From: Aliirhizobium wenxiniae | GTDB lineage: Bacteria; Pseudomonadota; Alphaproteobacteria; Rhizobiales; Rhizobiaceae | Reading direction: 5' to 3' | Length of the DNA: 64,000 nt | Assembly (NCBI RefSeq): GCF_019511445.1 | Contig: NZ_JAEUAN010000025.1 | Span: forward strand, 30,742-94,741 | Shown here: positions 17,759 to 25,894 of the stretch, in pieces | How the letters are laid out: each line of letters starts with the position of its first letter | How positions within the stretch are numbered: position 1 is the stretch's first letter | Notes under the pieces: generated by a model | What the model saw: the letters and a program-made list of their open reading frames with translations, nothing else | Told to the model about the DNA's origin: nothing | The model's database searches: none | Position numbers and translations under genes: made by a program

Positions 17759-18412
17759 ATGTTGGTTCACACGCCGCCCGATTCTCCGATGCCTTTCGAT
17801 AGCCCCCTTACCTGTGATTTCAGCCTGGAACTTGCCGCCCGTAATGCCGGGCACTGGCCGGTCGCCGGAACCGACGAGGCAGGCCGCGGACCACTCGCAG
17901 GCCCCGTGGTCGCTGCGGCAGTGATCCTCGATCCGGATAATATTCCGGCCGGGCTCAACGATTCCAAGAAGCTGAGCCTCAAACAGCGCGAAGCTTTGTT
18001 TACAGCGATCATGGCGACGGCGCATGTGTCGATCGCCTCTTCCGGACCGAAGCTGATCGACGAAATGAACATTTTGCGCGCCAGCCTCGACGCCATGCGC
18101 CGCGCTGTCGCCGGTCTCTCCGTCGCGCCCGCCCATGTTCTGGTCGATGGCCGCGATGTGCCCAAGGGGCTTTCCTGCTCGGGCACGGCGGTCATCAAGG
18201 GCGACAGCCGCTCCGTCTCCATCGCCGCCGCCTCCATCATCGCCAAGGTGACGCGAGACCGAATGATGGACCGCGCCGGCCTCGTCTATCCCGCCTATGG
18301 CTTTGCCAAGCACGCCGGTTACGGCACCAAGCAGCACCGTGACGCGATCATCACAGACGGCCCCTGCCCGCTGCACCGGATGAGTTTTCGGCCGTTGAAG
18401 AAGGACGATTAG
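17759..18412 (+). CDS. rnhB: Ribonuclease HII
   Basis: About 217 residues from the ATG at 17759 (MLVHTPPDSPMPF); the ATG at 17789 is a second option. It cleaves the RNA strand of RNA-DNA hybrids and removes single ribonucleotides from DNA. Type 2 RNase H motifs are clear: AGTDEAGRGPLAGPV with the first acidic pair (D-E), LNDSKKLS, a DGRDVPKG strand, and KVTRDRMMDRAGLVYPAYGFAKHAGYGTKQH near the C-terminus holding the last catalytic acid. The start at 17759 keeps a PPDSP-type N-terminus that I associate with rhizobial homologues. No good ribosome site is seen before either start. Confidence 0.95.
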   Translation: MLVHTPPDSPMPFDSPLTCDFSLELAARNAGHWPVAGTDEAGRGPLAGPVVAAAVILDPDNIPAGLNDSKKLSLKQREALFTAIMATAHVSIASSGPKLIDEMNILRASLDAMRRAVAGLSVAPAHVLVDGRDVPKGLSCSGTAVIKGDSRSVSIAAASIIAKVTRDRMMDRAGLVYPAYGFAKHAGYGTKQHRDAIITDGPCPLHRMSFRPLKKDD

Positions 18413-18534
18413 GCTTGGGCTAGGCTACTAGCCTCAAAAAAGCTCCAGAGGTAGACACCAAAGCTGCTCGCATTCACAATAGCGAGCCTCACGGCATCCG
18501 AAATATTTCACGCTGATATCTGCAGTGGTCAGAA

Positions 18535-19239
18535 TCAGGCAGGCAGCGGATTGTCTTTCGTATTCTCTAGCATCGCGCTTCGAGCAGCTATCCAACCTTC
18601 CAAATCATCCATCCGACTCGTCCAAACATCATTGTACTCGTGATGGAAGGTGTCCATGCACAACCTAATGAGATCGAGATGGCTTTCGCCGTGACGATCC
18701 ATCCATCTGTTTTGGAAATCAGTTTGGTACTCATCGCGATTTACATTGGAATAGCCGGCGAGGATTCCTTCGTAGTTTGGATGTGCGCTCTCTGAGAGCT
18801 CAGCATAAAGCTTAGCTACACCCGGATACCGTATCTCACACTTCTCAAGGATAGTGATAATGTTTAGGGACTTGTGCTCTGTAGAGCCATTACGCGAGCC
18901 GAGCAGCAGAACGCATGTTTTCTCCGAGAACACATGAAAATTGAGAGCACCCGCGAGTACTTGCTCAATTAGCTGATTTAAGTAAATCAAGATTGCTAGC
19001 GTCTCAAATCCGCTGCGTAGTAAAATGCGGGATCCAAGACCGTGCCGCTGCCGATGTAGAACGAGCGACTGCGTGATCAAATCAGTGAGCCGCCAAAATA
19101 CGCACTCCCGTATCATCATGCACCGGAAAGGTGCTTTCCACTTGTGGACCAGTGGGTTACGCGAATACAGGCCAGCAACGGAAATATTCTGAAGGAGCGA
19201 TGCTCGCCAATTGGCGAGATTCTGTTCAATAGTGTCCAT
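18535..19239 (-). CDS. Orphan hypothetical protein with HEPN-like features
   Basis: A 234-residue, mostly helical, soluble protein of unrecognised family. Visible marks are RSGFETLAILIYLNQL (residues 75-90), LSESAHPNYEG (148-158) and RHGESH (182-187). The last fits R-(N/D/H)-x3-H, the catalytic pattern of HEPN ribonucleases, and the first two resemble the R-S-x-x-E and S-x-x-H-P blocks of DUF5677-type proteins. Base composition is visibly lower in GC than its neighbours, and codons such as ATA, TTA and AGA/CGA are commoner, hinting at transfer. It sits alone between rnhB and the ATP synthase operon, with no partner gene. The HEPN suggestion is inference. Confidence 0.7.
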   Translation of the reverse strand: MDTIEQNLANWRASLLQNISVAGLYSRNPLVHKWKAPFRCMMIRECVFWRLTDLITQSLVLHRQRHGLGSRILLRSGFETLAILIYLNQLIEQVLAGALNFHVFSEKTCVLLLGSRNGSTEHKSLNIITILEKCEIRYPGVAKLYAELSESAHPNYEGILAGYSNVNRDEYQTDFQNRWMDRHGESHLDLIRLCMDTFHHEYNDVWTSRMDDLEGWIAARSAMLENTKDNPLPA

Positions 19240-19365
19240 TTGTCAGATATAGCACACCTCATCCTATCGCGTATCTAGCGCATAGCCGATCGAATGCTTC
19301 AAGTTATCTCAGCTTATACTAAGTTACGTACATTGTCTGAAAGCCCCTCCCAACACTCAGTGGCG

Positions 19366-19399
19366 CAACAAAAAAGCCGGGCGTTTCCACCCGGCTTTT
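19366..19399 (-). terminator. Intrinsic terminator of the ATP synthase F0 operon
   Basis: On the minus strand AAAAGCCGGG (19390-19399) pairs with CCCGGCTTTT (19372-19381) across an eight-base loop, and the run of T continues for several bases. It lies 25 bases after the stop of atpF, where the operon should end. Confidence 0.9.
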
Positions 19400-19423
19400 C
19401 AAATTCCATATCCGATCGACTGA

Positions 19424-19903
19424 TCAGTTCAGGCGCGACTGGACCTTGGCGACGGCGTCCTTGAAGAGGGCTGTCTGGGTGGGCTTGTCGGTCTTTGCAG
19501 CGATGACCTTGCCCGCGGCTTCGACTGCGATGTCGATGGCGGCAGAGCGGACGGCGGTGATGGCGTCGGCTTCGGCCTGCTTGATCTTCTGTTCCGAAAG
19601 AGCGTTGCGGCGAGCAACGAATTCCTCGGTCTTCTGGCGGGCTTCCTCGGTCAGAAGGGCTGCTTCGCGTTCGGCGGCGGCAATCAGGGCTGCAGCTTCG
19701 GCTTCGGCTTCCTTGCGCTTCTTCTGGTATTCGGCCAGCAGAGCCTGCGCTTCCTCACGCAGGCGCTTGGCCTCGTCGAGTTCGCCACGGATATTGTCGG
19801 CGCGCTTGTCGAGCGAGCGGCCCACCACACCCGGAACCTTGATGTAAACCATCAGGCCGATGAAGAGGACGAGACCGATAAGGGCCCAAAATGTTGCGTC
19901 CAT
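19424..19903 (-). CDS. atpF: ATP synthase F0 subunit b
   Basis: A 159-residue peripheral-stalk subunit. One N-terminal membrane helix (FWALIGLVLFIGLMVYIKV) is followed by a long charged coiled coil (SLDKRADNIRGELDEAKRLREEAQALLAEYQKKRKEAEAEA) that reaches towards F1. It is the last gene of the F0 operon, three bases after atpF2, in the usual alphaproteobacterial order. The F1 genes are elsewhere, as expected in this group. Confidence 0.97.
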   Translation of the reverse strand: MDATFWALIGLVLFIGLMVYIKVPGVVGRSLDKRADNIRGELDEAKRLREEAQALLAEYQKKRKEAEAEAAALIAAAEREAALLTEEARQKTEEFVARRNALSEQKIKQAEADAITAVRSAAIDIAVEAAGKVIAAKTDKPTQTALFKDAVAKVQSRLN

Positions 19904-19906
19904 GGA

Positions 19907-20518
19907 TCAGGCTCCCGTCTTGGCAGCTGCGACAGCAGCCTTGATGTCGTCGCCGGTGGCCTTGCCGCCGATCAGCTGATCGACGATCGCGGTCGCGGTG
20001 TCTTCGGCAATCGCGCCCACTTCGGCAAAAGCCTTGGACTTGATTTCGCCGATGCGGGTTTCAGCTGCAGCGAGCTTGGCAGCAAGCTCCGCCTCGATCG
20101 CGGTGCGATCGGCAGCGGCCTTCGCCTTGGCGTCGTTACGGGCAGCGTCGGCAATGCCGTTTGCCTTGGAACGGGCTTGGGCCAGTTCCTTTTCATAGGT
20201 CTCGACGGCAGCGTCGGCTTCCGCCTTCAGGCGGCCGGCTTCTTCGAGGTCGCCGGCGATACGGCCCTTGCGATCTTCGATGATACCGCCAACGCGCGGC
20301 ATGATGACCTTCTGAATCACGAGATAGAAAAGGCCGAAAGTGATGGCGAGCCAGAGCAGCTGCGATGCGAAATGCGACGAGTCGAATGGCGGGAAACCCG
20401 CAGACTCGTGCTCTCCGCCGTGAGCGACGCCGGTTTCGGTATGAACCTCGCCTGCGGGCGCAGCAGGCGTTTCAGATGCGGCCGGCGCGGTCTGCGCGTA
20501 TGCCGAGGTCACGAACAT
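19907..20518 (-). CDS. atpF2: ATP synthase F0 subunit b'
   Basis: About 203 residues, the second, diverged stalk subunit found in photosynthetic and alphaproteobacterial ATP synthases. It starts MFVTSAYAQT, has an Ala/Pro/Glu-rich N-terminal extension with HGGEHES, then a membrane helix (LLWLAITFGLFYLVIQKVIMP) and a coiled coil (IEDRKGRIAGDLEEAGRLKAEADAAVETYEKELAQA). Three start codons are adjacent (GTG 20524, ATG 20521, ATG 20518); GGAGG is five bases before the last, so 20518 is preferred. Heterodimerises with subunit b. Confidence 0.95.
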   Translation of the reverse strand: MFVTSAYAQTAPAASETPAAPAGEVHTETGVAHGGEHESAGFPPFDSSHFASQLLWLAITFGLFYLVIQKVIMPRVGGIIEDRKGRIAGDLEEAGRLKAEADAAVETYEKELAQARSKANGIADAARNDAKAKAAADRTAIEAELAAKLAAAETRIGEIKSKAFAEVGAIAEDTATAIVDQLIGGKATGDDIKAAVAAAKTGA

Positions 20519-20609
20519 CATCACCTCCAGGTGAATTCCATATAAAGTGGATCACGGCTCACCGTTGCCGGCCGGCCGTGATCCTATCCTATGCCGCTAG
20601 ACGATAGTC

Positions 20610-20837
20610 TTAGACAGCGAACAGGAGAAGGAGAGCTACGAGCAGCGAGAAGATGCCCAGAGCTTCCGTAACGGCGAAGCCGAAGATCAGGCGGCCGAAC
20701 TGGCCATCCGCAGCCGACGGGTTACGCAGAGCGCCCGACAGGTAGTTGCCGAAAATCGTGCCGAGGCCGATGCCTGCGCCACCCATGCCGAGGCATGCGA
20801 TACCTGCGCCGATGTACTTTGCTGCTTCCGCGTCCAT
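20610..20837 (-). CDS. atpE: ATP synthase F0 subunit c
   Basis: A 75-residue hairpin of two membrane helices forming the rotor ring. The Gly-rich first helix is YIGAGIACLGMGGAGIGLGTIFG; the polar loop RNPSAADGQFG connects to the second helix, GRLIFGFAVTEALGIFSLLVALLLLF, with the proton-binding Glu in VTEALGIF. It lies between the b' and a genes with about 70-base gaps on either side, probably holding translation signals that raise its expression relative to neighbours. Confidence 0.97.
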   Translation of the reverse strand: MDAEAAKYIGAGIACLGMGGAGIGLGTIFGNYLSGALRNPSAADGQFGRLIFGFAVTEALGIFSLLVALLLLFAV

Positions 20838-20904
20838 GATGAACTCCTTCGAATGGTTTGTTGCGGCTTTGGACTGGTGCTGGAAGCACCAACGACTTTA
20901 TTTC

Positions 20905-21657
20905 TCAGTGACCGTCCGGATGCAGGGCATCGTTCAGGTACATGCATGTCAGGACTGCGAAGACGTAGGCCTGAAGGAATGCAACGAGAAATTCCAGACC
21001 AGTCAGAGCGACGGTCATGATGAGGGGCAGGATGGCCGTACCAATGCCGAGTGCGCCGAGTGCGCCGAGCGAGGTGACGAAGCCTGCGAAAACCTTGAGC
21101 GTGATGTGGCCAGCCAGCATGTTGGCGAAAAGACGAACCGAGAGGCTGATCGGGCGGGCGATGAAGGAGATGACCTCGATCAGAACAACCAGCGGCAGAA
21201 GCGCTCCGGGAACGCCCGACGGCACGAAAAGCTTCAGAAAGCGAAGACCGTGCTTGGCAAAACCGTAAACAACGACGAGACCGACAACCAGGATCGACAG
21301 GGCGAAGGTGACGATGATCTGGCTGGTGACGGTGAAGAAGTAAGGGAACATGCCGATCAGGTTCGCCGTCAGGATGAACATGAACAGCGAGAAGACCAGC
21401 GGGAAGAATTTCATGCCGTGGCTGCCCGCACCTTCTCGCAACATATTTGCGACGAATTCATAGGACATTTCGGCAACCGACTGCGCGCGGCCCGGGATCA
21501 GCGAGCGCTGCGAGGTGGAGAAATAAAGGAAGCCGGCTGCAACTGCGACCGTCGCGACCATGAACAGGGAAGCATTGGTGAAGGAGAAGTCGACGCCACC
21601 GATCTCGATCGGAACGATCTTGCTGATCTGGAACTGATGGATCGGATCGTTTGCCAC
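20905..21657 (-). CDS. atpB: ATP synthase F0 subunit a
   Basis: A 250-residue integral membrane subunit forming the proton half-channels. Five or six hydrophobic segments are visible. The essential Arg lies in ISLSVRLFANMLAGHITLKVFAGF, the diagnostic motif, and a late helix ends FAVLTCMYLNDALHPDGH. It begins MANDPIHQFQISKIV. Located between atpI and atpE in the F0 operon. Confidence 0.97.
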   Translation of the reverse strand: MANDPIHQFQISKIVPIEIGGVDFSFTNASLFMVATVAVAAGFLYFSTSQRSLIPGRAQSVAEMSYEFVANMLREGAGSHGMKFFPLVFSLFMFILTANLIGMFPYFFTVTSQIIVTFALSILVVGLVVVYGFAKHGLRFLKLFVPSGVPGALLPLVVLIEVISFIARPISLSVRLFANMLAGHITLKVFAGFVTSLGALGALGIGTAILPLIMTVALTGLEFLVAFLQAYVFAVLTCMYLNDALHPDGH

Positions 21658-21718
21658 CGTCTACCCTCTTTCGTTCACCGCTCATGCGGCCTGTTTTGAC
21701 GAGACGAGAAAACTCGTC

Positions 21719-22066
21719 TCACTTTTTGTCCTGATTGCTTCGGCCATCAAGATGCGGCGGCTGAGCCACCATACCCACGGCGCGGAGCACACTTAACACA
21801 CCGGCACAAAATCCGAGGAGGACAAAAAGTATCATCCCCCAAGGTTTTGAGCCGATGGCCCAATCGATCAGATAGCCTATGACACCGCCGACGGCGATGG
21901 CAGAAATGAATTCGGAGGATATCTTCAAACCGAGCGCCATGCCCTTGCGGCTGGCTTCCGATTGTCCGTTTCTCCGATCCTCTGCAGCACTTTCGGCTTT
22001 TCTGTCAGCCAGGGCTGAAGAAAGGCGTTTACGGCGCTCATCAAGACCATCATCAGGCTCGTTCAT
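21719..22066 (-). CDS. atpI: AtpI/AtpZ family protein of the ATP synthase operon
   Basis: About 115 residues from the ATG at 22066 (MNEPDDGLDERRKRLSSAL), preceded by GGAGG at the right distance; longer frames upstream are not supported. A charged N-terminal segment leads to two membrane helices (GMALGLKISSEFISAIAVGGVIGYLIDW and PWGMILFVLLGFCAGVLSVLRAVG). Family members assist assembly of the c-ring or carry Mg2+/Ca2+. First gene of the F0 operon, 61 bases before atpB. Confidence 0.9.
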   Translation of the reverse strand: MNEPDDGLDERRKRLSSALADRKAESAAEDRRNGQSEASRKGMALGLKISSEFISAIAVGGVIGYLIDWAIGSKPWGMILFVLLGFCAGVLSVLRAVGMVAQPPHLDGRSNQDKK

Positions 22067-22306
22067 CGCGTCCTCCATCACCGGCTCTCCCGCGCGGCGA
22101 AGCCACACGACGGTTAGCGAGGGATTTCGCGCCTTCCGGCCCTCTTTCAAGTGCGCGCAACATAGTTTTCACCGCCTTGCTAGTCAAGGCGCTGAACAAG
22201 CTTGCCCCAAGGGTTTTAAAGCTAATGAATTCATCGCCTTAAAGCTTAGGCGGCAGGATAGCGAATAAAACTGATGCGGGAATCAACGGCCGATAGGGCG
22301 CTTGTA

Positions 22307-23485
22307 TCAGCTCCAACCACCACCATAGGTTCTGTAGAAGACATGCAGACCGATGCGACCCACCTTCTTCATTGTCTTCGCCCAGTTCGGGCGGACATAG
22401 GTTGCGTGATAATGTGTCGCGGAACCGACCTCTGGCAGCCAGATCTTGCCGGCAGTCGTGGCCATGGCCACCTCACGCGCCACTTTCCAATGATCGCCTG
22501 AGCGAACGCGGTCCTTGATGTTGTCGCAGGCGAAGGAAAACTGGCAGCGGTTGCGCCAGTCTTCGTTCTGGTAGACGACATCACAGATTGTCGAAGGATA
22601 GGCCGGATTGCGCACGCGGTTGAGGATAACCTGGGCTACGGCCGCCTGTCCGCGCACCGATTCGCCTCTCGCCTCGAAATAGATGCCGGAGGCCAGGCAT
22701 TGCTGCTGCTTGGACGAAAAAGAATCAGCCGGCAGCGGGTTTGCCGCCCAGGCGTGATCCTGCGGGCCGATCGGCGGAATGAAACGCCCGGCCTCGGGCT
22801 TGCTCAGAATCGCATCGAAAGGCGACTGGCGGGAGAAATCCGGAGCGGATGAGGCATAGGCCGTCGCCAGAATGTCTGCCCGGTCGTTGGTAACAAGGCT
22901 GGCGATCATCGGCGGCAGGCTCTTTTCCTTCACCTCATCCTTGCGGAAGTAGAATTCTGCGACCTCGACCGGCTGCTGAGTGGCCTGCTCGCCCTTGTCG
23001 ACCTTGACGAAGGCGGTCATCTCGTCTTCCTCGTCTACAGGCTTGGTCAACGAACTTGAACGCTCAAGGATGGAGCCGGCGGAAAATGCCTTCGGCGGCA
23101 GCATCGGCATGACGGCAACGATCCGGCCCTTCTTTTCGGAACGGTTGATGCGGTCCTCGTCGGGCGTGCCCTCCCCTGGCTTGTCCTTGTCGGCCAGAGC
23201 CACCTTGCGCCCGTCCGGCAGAACGACACCCGCATCGCCACCCAGCACATGCGAACCACCCGGGAAGGCGATCGAGGCGGCGTGAAGCGATCCGGCCGGC
23301 GACTGGGTGATCACCATGCGCCAACTTTCGGAAGATCCGTTGCGGCCGGCAAAAAGGTCGGTGAGATCACCCTGGGACGGCACTGCCGGGAAGGCCAGCC
23401 AGGCGGTAAAGCCCAGCAGAACCGGAGAGGCCAACCTGTCCCAACGCGGCAGGGACCTCTTACGCAGAACTCTTTTCGAACGCAA
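22307..23485 (-). CDS. SleB-type cell wall hydrolase
   Basis: A 392-residue exported peptidoglycan hydrolase. An N-terminal basic and hydrophobic stretch (KRSLPRWDRLASPVLLGFTAWLAFPAVPSQ) serves as signal or anchor. A long low-conservation middle part follows. The C-terminal hydrolase_2 domain has CLASGIYFEARGESVRGQAAVAQVILNRVRNPAYPSTICDVVYQN, where the Glu of YFEARGE is the likely catalytic acid, and WKVAREVAMATTAGKIW and THYHATYVRPNW downstream. In non-sporulating rhizobia these enzymes remodel the wall; the substrate link is likely in the glycan strand. Confidence 0.9.
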   Translation of the reverse strand: MRSKRVLRKRSLPRWDRLASPVLLGFTAWLAFPAVPSQGDLTDLFAGRNGSSESWRMVITQSPAGSLHAASIAFPGGSHVLGGDAGVVLPDGRKVALADKDKPGEGTPDEDRINRSEKKGRIVAVMPMLPPKAFSAGSILERSSSLTKPVDEEDEMTAFVKVDKGEQATQQPVEVAEFYFRKDEVKEKSLPPMIASLVTNDRADILATAYASSAPDFSRQSPFDAILSKPEAGRFIPPIGPQDHAWAANPLPADSFSSKQQQCLASGIYFEARGESVRGQAAVAQVILNRVRNPAYPSTICDVVYQNEDWRNRCQFSFACDNIKDRVRSGDHWKVAREVAMATTAGKIWLPEVGSATHYHATYVRPNWAKTMKKVGRIGLHVFYRTYGGGWS

Positions 23486-23701
23486 AACGGCAACTCCACA
23501 AGGTAACCATAGAGGCCTGCCAGCATTCCCAATGGAGCCGACAGGGCAGCGACTATGGTTGAAGAATGAATCATTAACCTTGATGAGCGGTTAACGCGCA
23601 GGGCGGAAAGCCTTGCAGCGCAAGCTTGTTCAGCACACCCGCATTTAACAAAGGCGTGAATGTTGCCGCCGGGACACGCGCAGGCGGTGGCTTCGTGCCG
23701 A

Positions 23702-25603
23702 TCAGATGATCACATGCGCGCCGAGTTCGACCACACGGTTGGCCGGTAAATGGAAATAGTCGGACGGGTCGGTCGCGGCATTGGCCATGGCGATATAGAG
23801 CCTGTCCTGCCACATGGGCATGCCCGATTGGGCATCCGGGATAAGCTTGCGGCGGCCGAGATAAAACGAGGTCGACATGATGTCGAATTTGAAGCCGGTC
23901 CTGCGCAGATAGGCCAAAGCCTGGGAGACATTGTGCGACTGCATGAAACCGTAGCGCAGCTCGATCACGGTGAAGCGCTCGGAGATTTTTTCGACCCGAT
24001 ATCGCTCATCGATCGAAACGCGCGGCTTGTTGACCGTGCGGATCGTCAGGATGACGTTCTTTTCGTGCAGGACGTGGTTGTGCTTGATGTTGTGGAGGAG
24101 TGCGGCAGGCGCTGTTTCCGGGTCGCTGGTCAGGAAGATCGCGACGCCGGGCACGGATACCGGGGCATGGTCCGATTTCTTCTCCACCATGGGCACGAAG
24201 GCTTCGAGCGGAACATCGATGCGGCGGGTCTTTTCAAACAGGATCGCGGTGCCGCGTTTCCAGGTCCACATGATGAGGGTGAAGAACGCGGCCATCATGG
24301 CCGGCACCCAGCCGCCGTCATGGATCTTCAAAAGGTTCGCGCCGAGAAAGACCAGTTCAAACGCCAGCAGCGGCGAAAGGACTGCGATCGCTACCGTCTG
24401 CGGCCACATCCAGCGCAGCCGGACGAATTCGAAGGCCATCAACGTCGTTACCACCATCGCGCCGGTGACGGAGATGCCATAGGCGGTGGCCAATGCCTCC
24501 GAGCTTTCGAAACCGACCACGAGCGCGATGACGCCGGCAAGCAGCAGCGTGTTGACTGCGGGCAGGAAAATCTGCCCCGTATTGGTCTCCGAGGTGAAGA
24601 GGATCTGCATGCGCGGCAGGTAGCCCAGATGGATCGCCTGGCGCACCAGCGAAAAAGCGCCGGTGATCACCGCCTGGCTGGCGATGATGGTTGCAGCGGT
24701 CGCCAGAAGGATGACCGGGATCAGCGCCCATTCGGGAAACATCAGATAGAAGGGATTATTCATCGCTTCCGGATGCTGTAGCACCATGGCGCCCTGCCCC
24801 AGATAGTTCAGCGTCAGCGCCGGATAGACCAGCAGGAACCAGGCCAGCTGGATAGGCTTGCGGCCGAAATGACCGAGATCCGCGTAAAGCGCCTCAGCCC
24901 CCGTAACAGTCAGGAAGACCGCGCCGAGAACGACGATGCCGGCAAAGCCCTCGCGCAGCATGAATTCCATCGCGTACCAGGGATTGAAGGCTCGAAGAAT
25001 GCTGAGATCATCGGCAATATGCACCAGCCCGATCGCCGCCATGACGATGAACCAGAGCGCGGTGATCGGGCCGAAGAAGCGGGACACAAGCGCAGTGCCC
25101 TTCGACTGGATGGCGAAGAGTGCGATCAGAATGATCACGGAGATCGGCAGAACGGCATTGTCGAGCTTCGGCGTCACCAGTTTCAGGCCCTCGACCGCTG
25201 ACATGACCGAAAGCGCGGGCGTAATCATCGCGTCGCCGAGGAAAAGGGCAGCGCCGATCAGGCCGAGCAGCATCAGCATGGCGCGTTGGCCATTGGCCGA
25301 TTTGGTCAACAGCGCCAGAAGCGAGAGCGTGCCCCCTTCCCCGTCATTATCGGCCCTCAAGAGGAAGATCACGTATTTCAGGGTGACGATGATCGTCAGC
25401 GTCCAGATCATCAGCGAGATGAGGCCGATGATCTCCATATGCGTCACGCCATCATTGGCGACGGGCTTCAACGCCTCGCGGAAGGCATAGAGCGGGCTTG
25501 TGCCGATATCGCCGTAAACCACGCCGACAGAGCCGAGGGTGAGCGCGAACAGGCTGTGGGTGCGCGTCTTTTCAGCAGCGTGATGTTCAGCGGGGTGACC
25601 CAT
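23702..25603 (-). CDS. kup: Low-affinity potassium uptake protein Kup
   Basis: A 633-residue KUP/HAK/KT family K+ symporter with 12 predicted membrane helices and a cytoplasmic tail. The family signature GSVGVVYGDIGTSPLYAF lies near residue 26. Also visible are LFLGDAMITPALSVMSAVEGL and GQGAMVLQHPEAMNNPFY. The C-terminal region (SERFTVIELRYGFMQSHNVSQAL and TSFYLGRR) matches the standard tail. Alphaproteobacteria often have two or three copies; only one is here. Isolated, co-directional with the SleB-like gene but 216 bases apart. Confidence 0.97.
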   Translation of the reverse strand: MGHPAEHHAAEKTRTHSLFALTLGSVGVVYGDIGTSPLYAFREALKPVANDGVTHMEIIGLISLMIWTLTIIVTLKYVIFLLRADNDGEGGTLSLLALLTKSANGQRAMLMLLGLIGAALFLGDAMITPALSVMSAVEGLKLVTPKLDNAVLPISVIILIALFAIQSKGTALVSRFFGPITALWFIVMAAIGLVHIADDLSILRAFNPWYAMEFMLREGFAGIVVLGAVFLTVTGAEALYADLGHFGRKPIQLAWFLLVYPALTLNYLGQGAMVLQHPEAMNNPFYLMFPEWALIPVILLATAATIIASQAVITGAFSLVRQAIHLGYLPRMQILFTSETNTGQIFLPAVNTLLLAGVIALVVGFESSEALATAYGISVTGAMVVTTLMAFEFVRLRWMWPQTVAIAVLSPLLAFELVFLGANLLKIHDGGWVPAMMAAFFTLIMWTWKRGTAILFEKTRRIDVPLEAFVPMVEKKSDHAPVSVPGVAIFLTSDPETAPAALLHNIKHNHVLHEKNVILTIRTVNKPRVSIDERYRVEKISERFTVIELRYGFMQSHNVSQALAYLRRTGFKFDIMSTSFYLGRRKLIPDAQSGMPMWQDRLYIAMANAATDPSDYFHLPANRVVELGAHVII

Positions 25604-25894
25604 GGAGTGCCTGACCTCAGTCAGCCTTTCAGGAGACGACGGACAATGGATTGGATAGCGGCATGCGGAATGGAGCGGGCGGAGTTCCAGACGACGTTTC
25701 GAAATAGCGGGTCTTGATCAGTCTCAACTTGCTGTCCGAGAACGGCCTGCCTGCCGCCAGCTTTTAAAGCGAGGCGTATGCAAGATGGCGATTGCCAAGG
25801 TCGGGAGGCGGGGTGCCCCGGACAATGCAGAGAAAATGGCGCTTCAAAGCGCTGTTCGCAAGAGGCTTGCGGCGATCGGCCACAAGCCCTCCGA

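Noticed and set aside
23574..23594. TTAACC-N9-GGTTAA inverted repeat near the SleB-like gene as a CtrA site
   Set aside because: CtrA sites have TTAA-N7-TTAA; the spacing here does not fit.
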